Program-made: the position numbers and the translations under genes
Origin: Armatimonadota bacterium
GTDB lineage: Bacteria > Armatimonadota > Zipacnadia > UBA1398 > JAKPQA01
DNA length: 64,000 nt
Direction of reading: 5' to 3'
NCBI GenBank assembly: GCA_029547025.1
Contig: JAKPQA010000073.1
Coordinates: 50,085-114,084, forward strand
Shown here: positions 53,588-61,861 of the stretch, in pieces
Layout of the letters: the number at the start of each line of letters is the position of its first letter
How positions within the stretch are numbered: position 1 is the stretch's first letter
Notes under the pieces: generated by a model
What the model saw: the letters and a program-made list of their open reading frames with translations, nothing else
What the model was told of the DNA's origin: nothing
Databases searched by the model: none

Positions 53588-53593
53588 TATAAT
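53588..53593 (+). promoter_or_regulatory. -10 element of the NFACT gene promoter
   Basis: A perfect TATAAT lies 12 nt ahead of the ATG at 53606, so transcription would start about 5 nt before the coding sequence. No good -35 is visible at 16-18 nt; an activator or relaxed -35 would be needed. Confidence 0.5.
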
Positions 53594-53605
53594 GGGCCCA
53601 CTGCC

Positions 53606-55393
53606 ATGGTGTTCGACTCTGCCGTCACAGCCTGTTGTGTTGCCGAGATCGCGCACGCCCTGGTCGGCGGGCGCGTCGTCAGCGTGCGTCAACCCCGGCG
53701 GCTCGAGGTGGCCCTGGAGGTCGAGTCGGCCCAAGGCTCGAGCTGGCTCATTGCGTCAGCCGAGGCGCAGTATGCGCGCGTTCACCTGGGCCGAGCGCCG
53801 GCTCAGCGTGACCCTGCCCAGTTCCCGTTCGGTATCTTCGCCGCCAAGCACCTGCGCGGGGCGCGGGTCCTTGGGGTCCGGCAGATCGGCTTCGACCGCG
53901 TCGTCCGGATCGACTTCGAACCCAGGAACCGGCGGCTGGTGGATCCGGTGCGTGCTCTGGTCGTCGAGGTCATGGGGAAGCACAGCAATCTGATCCTCCT
54001 CAACAATGTGGACATGGTCCTGGAGGCCGCGAAGCACATCACCGCGGACATGAGCCGGGTCCGGACCGTGCAGCCCCACGACGCCTACGCCGCGCCCCCC
54101 GCCCGCGGCACACTCGATCCGCGCGTCGCCGGTGCGGGCGAGTTCATCCGGCTGCTCGAGGCCCCCGGGAGTGTCGACCAACCGGTGGAAGGTGTGCTGC
54201 TCGCTTCGTTGCAGGGAGCCAACCGCGTCCTCGTGCGCGAAGCTCTGCATCGGGTGAGTATCGGCCCCGGGGAGTCGGCGGCATCGCTGGGCTCGCACCG
54301 GGTGGCCGGCCTCGCCGCGGCGTTGGTGGAGGTGTTCTCGCCAGTCGCGGCCGGCGCGTTCCGGCCGGTGCGTTGGATCGAGCCCGCGGCGGGCCTGCCG
54401 GAGCTCTACCCGTTTGCCCTGGACCAGGTGCCGGGCCCGGCCGAGCCCGTCGAGAGTCTTGGGCTGGCGCTCGATCGAGCGGTGAGCCGTGTGCGGCGCC
54501 AGGGGGAGCTCGAGGCGGAGCGGGGTCGGCTCCTCGCCCTGATCGCCAAAGCGAGGGCGGCGGCGGAGCGGCGACGCGAGAAGCTGGCGGCCGCGCGGGT
54601 GCCGGAACACGAGCTCGACCGGTTGCGCCACGCCGGTGAGTCGATCCTGGCCGCTCTCCCGATCATTCCTCCCGGCGCCCGCCAGGTGCAGGTGCCGGAT
54701 CTCTACAGCCCCACCGGTGAGAGCATGACGGTCGAGCTCGATCCGGCGAAGACCCCTCAGGCCAACGCGGAAGTCTACTTCCGCCGGTACCGCAGCGCCC
54801 GGTCGCAAGCGGAGAAGTTGCCCGCCCTTGTGGCTCAGGTCGAGGCCGAGCTTGTCGAGCTCGGGGACCTCGAGGCGCGAGTCAGGGGTGCCGACGAAAG
54901 GCGCATCTCCGGGGCGGCCGCCGAAGTCGAAGGCCATCGGTTGCTCCAGCCCTACGCCCAGCGCGGCCGTTCCGGCCGGCCGTCGAGCGGCCCGAGGTTC
55001 CTGTCGTGTTCGTCGCGTGATGGCTTCGAGCTGCTGGTCGGCCGCGGCGCCAGTGAGAGCGACGAGCTCCTGCGCACCGTGGCCGCGCCGGACGACATCT
55101 GGTTCCATGCCCGCGACATCCATGGCGGGCATGTGCTGATCCGAACGGCTCGGCATCCCGAGCGGGTTCCCATGGCAACGATCCTGGAAGCGGCAGCGAT
55201 TGCCGCTCACTACTCGAAGGCGAAGCACTCGGCGCTGGTTCCAGTGGACTACACACTTCGCAAGCATGTGCGGCGCGCCCGCAAGGGGTCGGCCGGGCTC
55301 CACATCTACGAGCGCGCCAAGACGGTGATGGTCGAGCCGCTCTCGCCGGCTCAAATGCGCCAAGACGCCACGGATATGGAGCGACGTTCGTGA
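53606..55393 (+). CDS. NFACT-family ribosome quality-control protein (RqcH-like)
   Basis: 595 aa. Bacterial RqcH binds stalled large ribosomal subunits and adds C-terminal alanine tails to the trapped chain. The N-terminal NFACT-N lobe (MVFDSAVTACCVAEIAHALVG), a coiled-coil region (about 305-365 and 400-450) and the C-terminal NFACT-R lobe (DDIWFHARDIHGGHVLIRT then AAHYSKAK, PVDYTLRKHVRRARKG) are all there. Older annotations call this fibronectin-binding protein. The ATG at 53606 has no ribosome-binding site but lies close after a TATAAT. Its stop overlaps rdgB by 4 nt. Confidence 0.9.
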   Translation: MVFDSAVTACCVAEIAHALVGGRVVSVRQPRRLEVALEVESAQGSSWLIASAEAQYARVHLGRAPAQRDPAQFPFGIFAAKHLRGARVLGVRQIGFDRVVRIDFEPRNRRLVDPVRALVVEVMGKHSNLILLNNVDMVLEAAKHITADMSRVRTVQPHDAYAAPPARGTLDPRVAGAGEFIRLLEAPGSVDQPVEGVLLASLQGANRVLVREALHRVSIGPGESAASLGSHRVAGLAAALVEVFSPVAAGAFRPVRWIEPAAGLPELYPFALDQVPGPAEPVESLGLALDRAVSRVRRQGELEAERGRLLALIAKARAAAERRREKLAAARVPEHELDRLRHAGESILAALPIIPPGARQVQVPDLYSPTGESMTVELDPAKTPQANAEVYFRRYRSARSQAEKLPALVAQVEAELVELGDLEARVRGADERRISGAAAEVEGHRLLQPYAQRGRSGRPSSGPRFLSCSSRDGFELLVGRGASESDELLRTVAAPDDIWFHARDIHGGHVLIRTARHPERVPMATILEAAAIAAHYSKAKHSALVPVDYTLRKHVRRARKGSAGLHIYERAKTVMVEPLSPAQMRQDATDMERRS

Positions 55394-56052
55394 CGATTGT
55401 CGTCGCCACCCGCAACCCGGGGAAGCTGGTTGAGATCCGCTCGGCGCTCGAGCGCGCGGCCCCCGGCCTGGCACTGCGGAGCCTGTGTGACTACCCCGAC
55501 CTGGCGGAGTTGCCCGAGACGGCGGACACCTTCGAGGGCAACGCGATACTGAAGGCGACCGCGCTGGCCGGGCAGGTTGGGCTCCCCGCTTTGGCCGACG
55601 ACTCCGGTCTGTCCGTTGATGCACTGGGTGGCTTCCCGGGAGTGCACTCGGCACGTTTCGCGGGTCCGGCGGCGACGGACGCGGACCGCAACGCGGCCCT
55701 GGTGGCGCGGCTTCGGGAGAGCGGCATCCCTCCAGACCGCTGGATGGCTCGGTTCGTGTGTGTGCTCGCGGTCGCGTCGCCACGGGGGCTCTGCGCCACC
55801 TACCGGGGTGAGTGCCAGGGCCGGATCATCGAGGAACCTCGGGGCAGCAATGGCTTCGGGTATGACCCGATCTTCCTCCGGCCAGGTGACGGCCGGACGA
55901 TGGCGGAGCATACTCGGGACGAGAAGAACGCCTGCAGCCATCGTGGCGCGGCCCTGGCCGCACTGGTGGCCGATCTGCCGGCACTTCTGCGGCGCCTCGG
56001 CGCGGCCGCCACGGCTGGAGAGGCGACACAGAGAGTGAGAGGAATTCGATGA
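55390..56052 (+). CDS. rdgB: XTP/dITP pyrophosphatase (RdgB/HAM1)
   Basis: Removes deaminated purine nucleotides (ITP, XTP and their deoxy forms) from the pool. 220 aa with TRNPGKLVEI at the start, FEGNAILKA, ADDSGLSVDALGG, PGVHSARF, GSNGFGYDPIF and late SHRGAAL. GTG 55390 overlaps the NFACT stop (GTGA). The flavin reductase gene then overlaps its own stop (ATGA). An Arg/Thr-rich tail of about 15 residues follows the family core. Confidence 0.94.
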   Translation: MTIVVATRNPGKLVEIRSALERAAPGLALRSLCDYPDLAELPETADTFEGNAILKATALAGQVGLPALADDSGLSVDALGGFPGVHSARFAGPAATDADRNAALVARLRESGIPPDRWMARFVCVLAVASPRGLCATYRGECQGRIIEEPRGSNGFGYDPIFLRPGDGRTMAEHTRDEKNACSHRGAALAALVADLPALLRRLGAAATAGEATQRVRGIR

Positions 56053-56621
56053 GTAAGAAGATTTTGGAGCCTTCGACGCGGCTGTTCCCCATCCCGGCGG
56101 CACTGGTCTCGTGTGTCGGCAGTGACGGCGTGCCGAACATTATCACCATCGCTTGGACCGGCGTGGTATGTTCGGAACCGCCGATGATCAGTGTCTCGAT
56201 CCGGCCCAAGGCCCGCCACTCGTACCCCATTGTGAAGTCGAGCAACGAGTTCGTCCTGAATATCCCGTCGGCGTCGCAGGTGCGGACGGTGGACTGGTGT
56301 GGCACGGTCTCGGGCTCGCGGGTGCGCAAGTTCGATGAGGCGGGCCTCACACCGGCCGTGGCCTCGGTGGTCCGCGCGCCGCTCATCGCCGAGTGTCCCG
56401 TCAACATCGAGTGCGAGGTCCGTCATCGTCTGGCGCTCGGCACACACGACTGCTTCATCGGCGAGGTCGTTGCCGTGCACGCGGACGATGCCGTCCTCGA
56501 TGCCGATGGGCGCATCTCGGTGGGTGCGGTGGAGCCCCTGGCCTTCTGCGACGGCGATTACTGGTCGATCGGCTCGCGCGTCGGCGTCTACGGCTTCAGC
56601 CGGGGCAAGCTGACGGACTGA
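56049..56621 (+). CDS. Flavin reductase-like FMN-binding protein
   Basis: 190 aa of the FMN-binding split-barrel (flavin reductase/FlaRed) fold. Typical elements: FPIPAALVSCVGSDGVPNIITIAWTGVVCSEPPMISVSIRPKARHSY, NEFVLNIPS, and EVRHRLALGTHDCFIGEVVAVHAD. The SIRP and SxR-HS pattern is the FMN-phosphate region. Members reduce free flavin or bind heme-independent ligands; the exact role is open. ATG overlaps the rdgB stop. An ABC transporter follows after 65 nt. Confidence 0.87.
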   Translation: MSKKILEPSTRLFPIPAALVSCVGSDGVPNIITIAWTGVVCSEPPMISVSIRPKARHSYPIVKSSNEFVLNIPSASQVRTVDWCGTVSGSRVRKFDEAGLTPAVASVVRAPLIAECPVNIECEVRHRLALGTHDCFIGEVVAVHADDAVLDADGRISVGAVEPLAFCDGDYWSIGSRVGVYGFSRGKLTD

Positions 56622-56686
56622 CCGCTACTCTGCTGAAACCCGCGCCGCAGAAGCCCGTCCTCGCGTGGGGGGAGGCGGTGGCACGG

Positions 56687-57709
56687 TTGGATGTTATCCG
56701 CACGCAGAACCTGACCAAGATCTACGGGCACCGGAAGATCGCCCTCAATGCCGTGGAGCTGCGGGTTCCGAAGGGTTCGATCTTTGGGTTTCTCGGGCCC
56801 AACGGTGCCGGCAAGACGACGGCCTTCCGGCTGATGCTGGGTTTGCAGCGCCCTACGGCCGGCCGTGTGGAGATCCTGGGCAAACGGGTCGGCCCGAACT
56901 CGTCGGATGTACGGCGCCATGTGGGCTACCTGCCCACGAACCCCGAGTTCCCGCCCGATATGACGCCCATCACTTACCTCGACTTCGTCGGGGTCCTGTG
57001 CGGTCTTTCCAGGGAGGCCCGAAGCCCTCGGCTTGGCTCCCTGGTCCGTGCGGTGGGGCTCCTGGGCGCGCAATCGCAGCGCATCGGGACCTTCTCGACC
57101 GGAATGAAGACCCGCCTGGGCATCGCGGCGTCGCTGATGAATGATCCCTCGATCCTGCTGTGGGACGAACCGTGTTCGGGGCTCGATCCGGCGGGTCGTC
57201 GGCACACCATGGACCTGATTACCTGGCTGGGTCGAACGAAGACCATCGTCGTTTCCTCGCACATCCTGGGTGATATTGACCAGGTGTGCACCCACGTGGG
57301 CGTACTGAGCGATGGTCAGCTCATCTTCTCGGGGACCATGGGCGAGATGAAGCAGCGCATCCACGTGGACACGTTGGTGGTGGAGCTCTCGGGCGGCGAT
57401 GGTGTCCTCGAGCGGTTCCGCGCCGCTTCGAGGGCCATCGAGGGACTGGATGGGCTCGAGCGCGAGGGTTCCCGGTTTCACTTGCGCCCGGTGCCGGGAG
57501 CCTCGCTGGGCGAGCTGGTGGCGGCCGTGGCCGGGAGCGTTCGAGAGGCGGGGGGCGACATCCTGTCGTTGTCCACGGGACAGGGGCGTATGGAGGACGC
57601 CTATCTGCAGATGCTCGAGCAGGATGGCGCGCGAGGGTTCCTGAGGGCCTGTGGGGACGCGGAGGGGGGAGAGGCCAATGGGTGCGTACGTGGCACTCCT
57701 GCATCGTGA
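56687..57709 (+). CDS. ABC transporter ATP-binding subunit
   Basis: 340 aa. Walker A GPNGAGKTT (residues 37-45), Q-loop region GYLPTNPEFPP, signature FSTGMKTRLGIA (a variant of LSGGQ), Walker B SILLWDEPCSGLDP and switch His in VVSSHIL. A C-terminal extension of about 110 residues (from VDTLVVEL) is typical of CcmA/DrrA-like exporters. TTG 56687 is chosen for spacing to GGAGG; GTG 56678 is an alternative. The permease overlaps its end by 32 nt. Confidence 0.9.
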   Translation: MDVIRTQNLTKIYGHRKIALNAVELRVPKGSIFGFLGPNGAGKTTAFRLMLGLQRPTAGRVEILGKRVGPNSSDVRRHVGYLPTNPEFPPDMTPITYLDFVGVLCGLSREARSPRLGSLVRAVGLLGAQSQRIGTFSTGMKTRLGIAASLMNDPSILLWDEPCSGLDPAGRRHTMDLITWLGRTKTIVVSSHILGDIDQVCTHVGVLSDGQLIFSGTMGEMKQRIHVDTLVVELSGGDGVLERFRAASRAIEGLDGLEREGSRFHLRPVPGASLGELVAAVAGSVREAGGDILSLSTGQGRMEDAYLQMLEQDGARGFLRACGDAEGGEANGCVRGTPAS

Positions 57710-58394
57710 CCTGGTGACCATCGCCCGGTCGTGGGTGGCGCGCGGGTGGCTGGTGCTGAGCGCCCTGGCCGCGGCCGTCGCGGTGCTCGGGCAATCCACC
57801 CAGGGCCTTCCCGCCTCGCAGGTCGCGGCTCAGATCCAGCTGACCTTCCTGTTTCTGTGGAGCATCTTCGTCATTGTGATCGGCGCCAGTGCCGTGGCCC
57901 CCGAGAGTGGCGTCCTGGCCGATTCCGTGCTGAGCCGTCCTGTGACTCGGTCTCAGTACATTCTGGCGAAGCTGACGGCCCGGTCGTTCGCCGTGCTGGT
58001 GGTCTTCGTCAGCGTCGCGGGCGGATCGGCCTATGCGACCTGGCGCTACTCGAAGCTGCCCGACGTCTCCTTCGCCGATGTCTCGCTTGGCGTGGTGCAT
58101 GTCCTCACGGCCTTGCTGTTCCTGGTTGCGGTGAGTGTCGCGATGTCTTCGGTCATGCGAACGACCTTTGTGGCCATCGTGGCCCTGGTTCTGGCCTGGT
58201 ACTCCGTGGGCGCGCTGTTTGAGTTCCTCAACGTGTCCTTCCTCTCTCCCTTTGAGCTTCGGACGAGCCTACCTGAGTGTCTCCGCGGCGAACTGGACGC
58301 CGATCTGTTGTGGAAGATCCCCCTCGGCTTCGGCATCCCCACGGTCGCCGTGTGGCTTGCCACCCTCGCGTATTTCAACTACAAGGACCTCTAG
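57678..58394 (+). CDS. ABC-2-type transporter permease
   Basis: 238 aa with six hydrophobic helices; N-terminal YVALLHRDLVTIARSWVARGW and VAPESGVLADSVLSRPVTRSQYILAKLTAR are the pattern of ABC-2 permeases (the SRPVTR-YILAK loop). Ends with AVWLATLAYFNYKDL. The ATG at 57678 has GGGGAGAGG close upstream. It pairs with the ATPase upstream. Substrate unknown; drug, lipid or polysaccharide export are all possible. Confidence 0.86.
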   Translation: MGAYVALLHRDLVTIARSWVARGWLVLSALAAAVAVLGQSTQGLPASQVAAQIQLTFLFLWSIFVIVIGASAVAPESGVLADSVLSRPVTRSQYILAKLTARSFAVLVVFVSVAGGSAYATWRYSKLPDVSFADVSLGVVHVLTALLFLVAVSVAMSSVMRTTFVAIVALVLAWYSVGALFEFLNVSFLSPFELRTSLPECLRGELDADLLWKIPLGFGIPTVAVWLATLAYFNYKDL

Positions 58395-58468
58395 GCGGCG
58401 GAGTATTGCCCGCTGGAGGCAGCCGGGCCACGCGCGTGGCGGCCGGTGAGCGGCGAGGGTGACGGCAG

Positions 58469-59299
58469 TTGCGCGATGTGGCGAGCGAACGCGATCCGAG
58501 AGGGATCGCCATCCAGCGTGTGGGTATCCGGGGCCTCTCCCTCCCGACCCTGGTGTCCGTCAAGTCCGGCGGTCACACGCGGGTCAGCGCGACGATCGAC
58601 ATGAGTGTCGATCTGCCGCGGGAGTTCCGCGGAACTCATATGAGCCGGTTCGTGGCGCTGCTGGGCGAATGGCAGGACCGCCCGTTTGGCCGGCAGGAGA
58701 TCGAGAAGCTCCTGACCACGGCCAAGCGCCGATTCGGTTCGACCAGTGCGTTCATCTCGGTGCGGTTCAAATACTATGTTGCGAAACAGGCTCCGGTGAG
58801 CCGTACCCCTTTCCACATGGACTACAACTGCCTATTCGAGGGCGAGCTGAATGGTAATTCGCTCGTCTTTCACCTGGGTGTCGAAGTGCCTGTCCTCACA
58901 CTCTGCCCCTGCTCGAAGGAGATCGCCGAGGCCGGCGCGCACAGCCAGCGGGCCGCCGTGAGGGTTCTGCTGCAGAACGACTACGGGCGCATCGTATGGA
59001 TCGAAGACGTTGTGGCCATGCTGGAAGCCCAGGGCAGCACGCCCGTGTACCCCTTCCTCAAGCGGGCCGACGAGAAGCTACTCACCGAGAATGCTTATGC
59101 CAACCCCAAGTTCGTCGAGGACGTGGTTCGGGACGCCGTTATTGAGCTCTCGAAGCTGGACCATGTGCCGTGGTTTCGTGTCGAGTGTGAGAGCTTCGAG
59201 TCGATACACAATCACAATGCGTACGCGATGTACGAGACGCCACCGCGACCGCACGGACCCGAGTCGCTGGCCCGGCCACATTCGCGACCAAAGCACTGA
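58469..59299 (+). CDS. folE2: GTP cyclohydrolase IB
   Basis: Converts GTP to dihydroneopterin triphosphate for folate or queuosine synthesis; the IB type uses metals other than zinc and is found in many bacteria lacking FolE. 276 aa. Family motifs: SVDLPREFRGTHMSRFV, VFHLGVEVPVLTLCPCSKEI with the catalytic Cys, AHSQRA, and late ESFESIHNHNAYA. TTG 58469 has GAGGGT about 9 nt upstream and is the best start. No other folate gene is next to it. Confidence 0.94.
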   Translation: MRDVASERDPRGIAIQRVGIRGLSLPTLVSVKSGGHTRVSATIDMSVDLPREFRGTHMSRFVALLGEWQDRPFGRQEIEKLLTTAKRRFGSTSAFISVRFKYYVAKQAPVSRTPFHMDYNCLFEGELNGNSLVFHLGVEVPVLTLCPCSKEIAEAGAHSQRAAVRVLLQNDYGRIVWIEDVVAMLEAQGSTPVYPFLKRADEKLLTENAYANPKFVEDVVRDAVIELSKLDHVPWFRVECESFESIHNHNAYAMYETPPRPHGPESLARPHSRPKH

Positions 59300-59452
59300 G
59301 TATGGTTGGGTGCGTGTGGAATAGGTTGAGTGTATCCGGCCGCTGGGGTGCGGTGGTGGCGAGGTGGTGACGGCCGGCGACGCCCGCTGAGAGCGCGGCG
59401 CCTCCTTGGGTGCTGCCTCACAGGACCGGGCCGGCGAGGTGAGAGAGAGACT

Positions 59453-60310
59453 ATGTTTACCATTGTCGGGCTTGGCGTCGTCATGGCCAGTCTGGTCATC
59501 GGCTTCACCATGGCCGGCGGCAAGATTCCGGTTCTGATACAGATCAACGAGTACATCGTCATCCTGGGGGCCGCCACCGGTTCGGTGATCATCGGCAGCG
59601 GCATTGGCGGGCTCACCAAGCTGATCCAGACGGTGTTGGGACTGCTCAAGCCGGATCCTTTCGGCAAGGCCCAGTTCACCGCGCTACTCCGGATGCTCTA
59701 CGAGATCGTCTCCCAGACGCGGCGTGAGGGTCTGGTCTCGCTGGAAGCGCACATTGACAAGCCCTCTCAGAGCGCCATCTTCAAGCGCTACCCCGCTTTC
59801 CTGGCCTGCCACCATGCGCTGAGCTTCCTGACCGACGGACTCCGGCTCATCGTGGACGGTATCGACCCGTTCATGTTGGACGAGCTCATGCAGGCCGATA
59901 TGCAGGCGCGGCACGCCGAGTCGATTCGGCCGGCCCAGCAGCTCCAGAAGCTGGGGGACGCGATGCCGGGGTACGGCATTGTGGCGGCGGTGCTCGGCGT
60001 GGTGATCACCATGGGCCATGTCAGCGAGTCGGCCGAAGTGGTCGGGCACCACGTGGCCTCGGCTCTGGTGGGCACCTTTCTGGGCGTCCTGATGGCCTAT
60101 GGCGTCCTGCAGCCCCTCTCATCGGCAGCCGAGGCGAGAGCCAGCTCGGAACACCAGTATCTCGAGTGTATCCGATCGGCGATGCTGGCCATGGCACGTG
60201 GCGATAACCCGTTCCTGGCCGTGGACTTCGCGCGTCGTGCCGTTGAGCCGGAGCTGCGGTGCTCCTTCGAAGAGCTTGAGAAGGCCGTCAAGTCGGCGGG
60301 ATCGGCGTAG
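59453..60310 (+). CDS. motA: Flagellar stator protein MotA
   Basis: 285 aa. Four membrane helices, two at the N-terminus (IVGLGVVMASLVIGFTMAG, EYIVILGAATGSVIIG) and two later (GYGIVAAVLGVVITMG, LVGTFLGVLMAYGVLQPLS), with the large cytosolic loop between. It has LLRMLYEIVSQTRREGLVSLEAHIDKPSQS and HPxx-like MPGYGIVAAVLG. MotA and MotB form the proton channel of the stator. The ATG at 59453 follows GAGAGAGA. 15 nt separate it from motB. The upstream 150-nt gap holds no clear promoter. Confidence 0.93.
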   Translation: MFTIVGLGVVMASLVIGFTMAGGKIPVLIQINEYIVILGAATGSVIIGSGIGGLTKLIQTVLGLLKPDPFGKAQFTALLRMLYEIVSQTRREGLVSLEAHIDKPSQSAIFKRYPAFLACHHALSFLTDGLRLIVDGIDPFMLDELMQADMQARHAESIRPAQQLQKLGDAMPGYGIVAAVLGVVITMGHVSESAEVVGHHVASALVGTFLGVLMAYGVLQPLSSAAEARASSEHQYLECIRSAMLAMARGDNPFLAVDFARRAVEPELRCSFEELEKAVKSAGSA

Positions 60311-60325
60311 GGGGAGGGCTGAGCC

Positions 60326-61189
60326 ATGAAGGGCGGCGGGGGAGACGGGCAGCGCCCCATCATCGTTATCCGGCGCCGCGGCGGCCACGAGGGCCACCAT
60401 GGCGGGGCCTGGAAAGTGGCCTACGCCGACTTCGTTACGGCCATGATGGCGTTCTTCATCGTCATGTGGATCATGGGCATGAGCCCGGAGGTCAAGAGCG
60501 CCATCTCGGGGTACTTCCAGGACCCGACCGGTTTCGGGAAGCAGGGGCCGGGTGGTCTGCTGATTGGCGCACAGGGCGGCGAGAAGAAGGTTCAGCTCAT
60601 CGAGTTGCCGGCCAAAGAGCGTTTCGCCATCGCGAAGCGTGAGCTGGAGAAGAAGCTCAATGCCTCTCCCGAGTTCGGCAAGGTCAAGGATTCGGTGGAC
60701 ATCACCGTGACCGACGATGGTCTGCGGGTCGAACTCCTCGAGGGTGAGCAGTCGCTATTCTTCGAGCTGGGCAGTGCGGAGATGAAGCCTCAGACGGCGG
60801 ATCTGCTGCGCATGATCGCCAAGGAACTCGCCAAACTCCCCGATCGCTTGGCCATCGAGGGTCACACCGACAGTGTGGGGTACTCGGGGAGCAGGCCGAA
60901 CTACTCCAACTGGGAGCTCTCGGCCGACCGGGCCAACGCGGCGCGAAGGGCGATGATCGCCGATCTCCGCGAGGGCCAGCTCTCGGCCGTTCGGGGACTG
61001 GCCGACACCCAGCTTCGCGACCCAGAGCACCCGCGCAGCCCGAGTAACCGCCGCGTGAGCATCCTGGTCGAGCCCAAGGAGCTGATGAAGGCGTCGTCGG
61101 TCAGCGTCGATGCCAAGACCGCCGCTAACTTGGGCGGTCGATCGTCTTCCGGCGAGTCGGGCGGCGCCACATCCGGGGCGGGTGAGTGA
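60326..61189 (+). CDS. motB: Flagellar stator protein MotB
   Basis: 287 aa. A Gly/Arg/His-rich N-terminus precedes one membrane helix with the essential proton-binding Asp35 in AYADFVTAMMAFFIVMWIMG. An OmpA-like peptidoglycan-binding domain follows (FELGSAEMKPQTADLLRMI, IEGHTDSVGYSG, NWELSADRANAARRAM, RRVSILVEPK). The C-terminus is Ser/Gly-rich. The ATG at 60326 follows GGGGGAGGG. Other flagellar genes are absent from the window. Confidence 0.94.
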   Translation: MKGGGGDGQRPIIVIRRRGGHEGHHGGAWKVAYADFVTAMMAFFIVMWIMGMSPEVKSAISGYFQDPTGFGKQGPGGLLIGAQGGEKKVQLIELPAKERFAIAKRELEKKLNASPEFGKVKDSVDITVTDDGLRVELLEGEQSLFFELGSAEMKPQTADLLRMIAKELAKLPDRLAIEGHTDSVGYSGSRPNYSNWELSADRANAARRAMIADLREGQLSAVRGLADTQLRDPEHPRSPSNRRVSILVEPKELMKASSVSVDAKTAANLGGRSSSGESGGATSGAGE

Positions 61190-61199
61190 ACCGTCGGGG

Positions 61200-61330
61200 C
61201 GGTCGCCGACACCCCCCATCGACGGTGACTTGGGGCTCCATCGGACCGTGGGCCTGGTTGCGGAGCGGCGCCATGGGAGGAACCATGCGGGCGGTGCGGC
61301 GTACGGGCTTGCCGCACACAGCCCGGGCTC
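61200..61330 (+). repeat. Dispersed intergenic repeat, copy 3 (partial)
   Basis: 61206-61265 matches the reverse complement of the right end of the 17-kb copy, starting with a degenerate terminal repeat (GACGGTGACTTGGGGCTCC) and running through GGGCCTGGTTGCGGAGCGGC. It also matches 12551-12600 in the same orientation. The left half of the element is missing. Confidence 0.65.
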
Positions 61331-61394
61331 AAGTGACCGCCCATGCGGACACCCCCGACGCCCCTGCTTCGGTATCGCGCGAGCGGCGCCCGCC

Positions 61395-61436
61395 TTGCCC
61401 GCCGGTGCTCCCTCTGCTAGAGTTTATGCTCTAGCA
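61395..61436 (+). promoter_or_regulatory. Promoter overlapped by a palindromic operator-like site
   Basis: TTGCCC (61395-61400) and TAGAGT (61418-61423) are 17 nt apart. The -10 is covered by the inverted repeat TGCTAGAG-TTTATG-CTCTAGCA (61415-61436). The ATG of the DUF2294 protein follows at 61459. A repressor bound here would block transcription. Confidence 0.55.
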
Positions 61437-61458
61437 CCTTCCACCGGCGGGAGCACCG

Positions 61459-61851
61459 ATGACGATGACGCGGAGTGAGGCTGAGGCCCGGATCGCCGAG
61501 AGCTTGGCCCGCCTGGAGCACGAGTTCACGGGCCGCGCGACCGATGACGTTGTCGCCCATATCATCGGCGACCTTCTGGTGGCCCGCCTACGCGGCGGCG
61601 TGGCGCCTGCCGAGCGGCATCTGGTCGAGAGCAGCGATCGGGCCCGGGGCCGGGCGTTGGTGAAGAATGCGCACTTCGAGCTGGTGGACCGCGCGCGGCC
61701 GTTGATTGAGGCCACGATCCACGGGCTGCTCTCGCGGCGCGTTGTCTCCCTTCACACCGATATCAGTACCACCACGGGGGAGCGCATTCTGGTTGCCTCG
61801 CTGGAGTCCGCGCCCGAGTTCGAGCCCGAGGGGACCCATCCCGAGGCTTAG
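61459..61851 (+). CDS. DUF2294/MpsC-like small protein
   Basis: 130 aa. The DUF2294 pattern is visible: an N-terminal helix, VVAHIIGDLLVARLRGGVAPAERHLVES, then VDRARPLIEATIHGLLSRRVVSLHTDIS and a closing ILVASLES strand. In Staphylococcus MpsC belongs to a membrane-potential system, but DUF2294 also occurs alone and its role is unclear. The ATG at 61459 has GGGAG 6 nt upstream and lies behind a palindromic promoter. It is 10 nt from the next gene, so the two are cotranscribed. Confidence 0.75.
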   Translation: MTMTRSEAEARIAESLARLEHEFTGRATDDVVAHIIGDLLVARLRGGVAPAERHLVESSDRARGRALVKNAHFELVDRARPLIEATIHGLLSRRVVSLHTDISTTTGERILVASLESAPEFEPEGTHPEA

Positions 61852-61861
61852 TGGAGTCGCC

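Noticed and set aside
59453..61189. A flagellar gene cluster around motAB
   Set aside because: Only the stator pair is present; no rod, hook, export or filament genes lie in the window, so motility is not shown.
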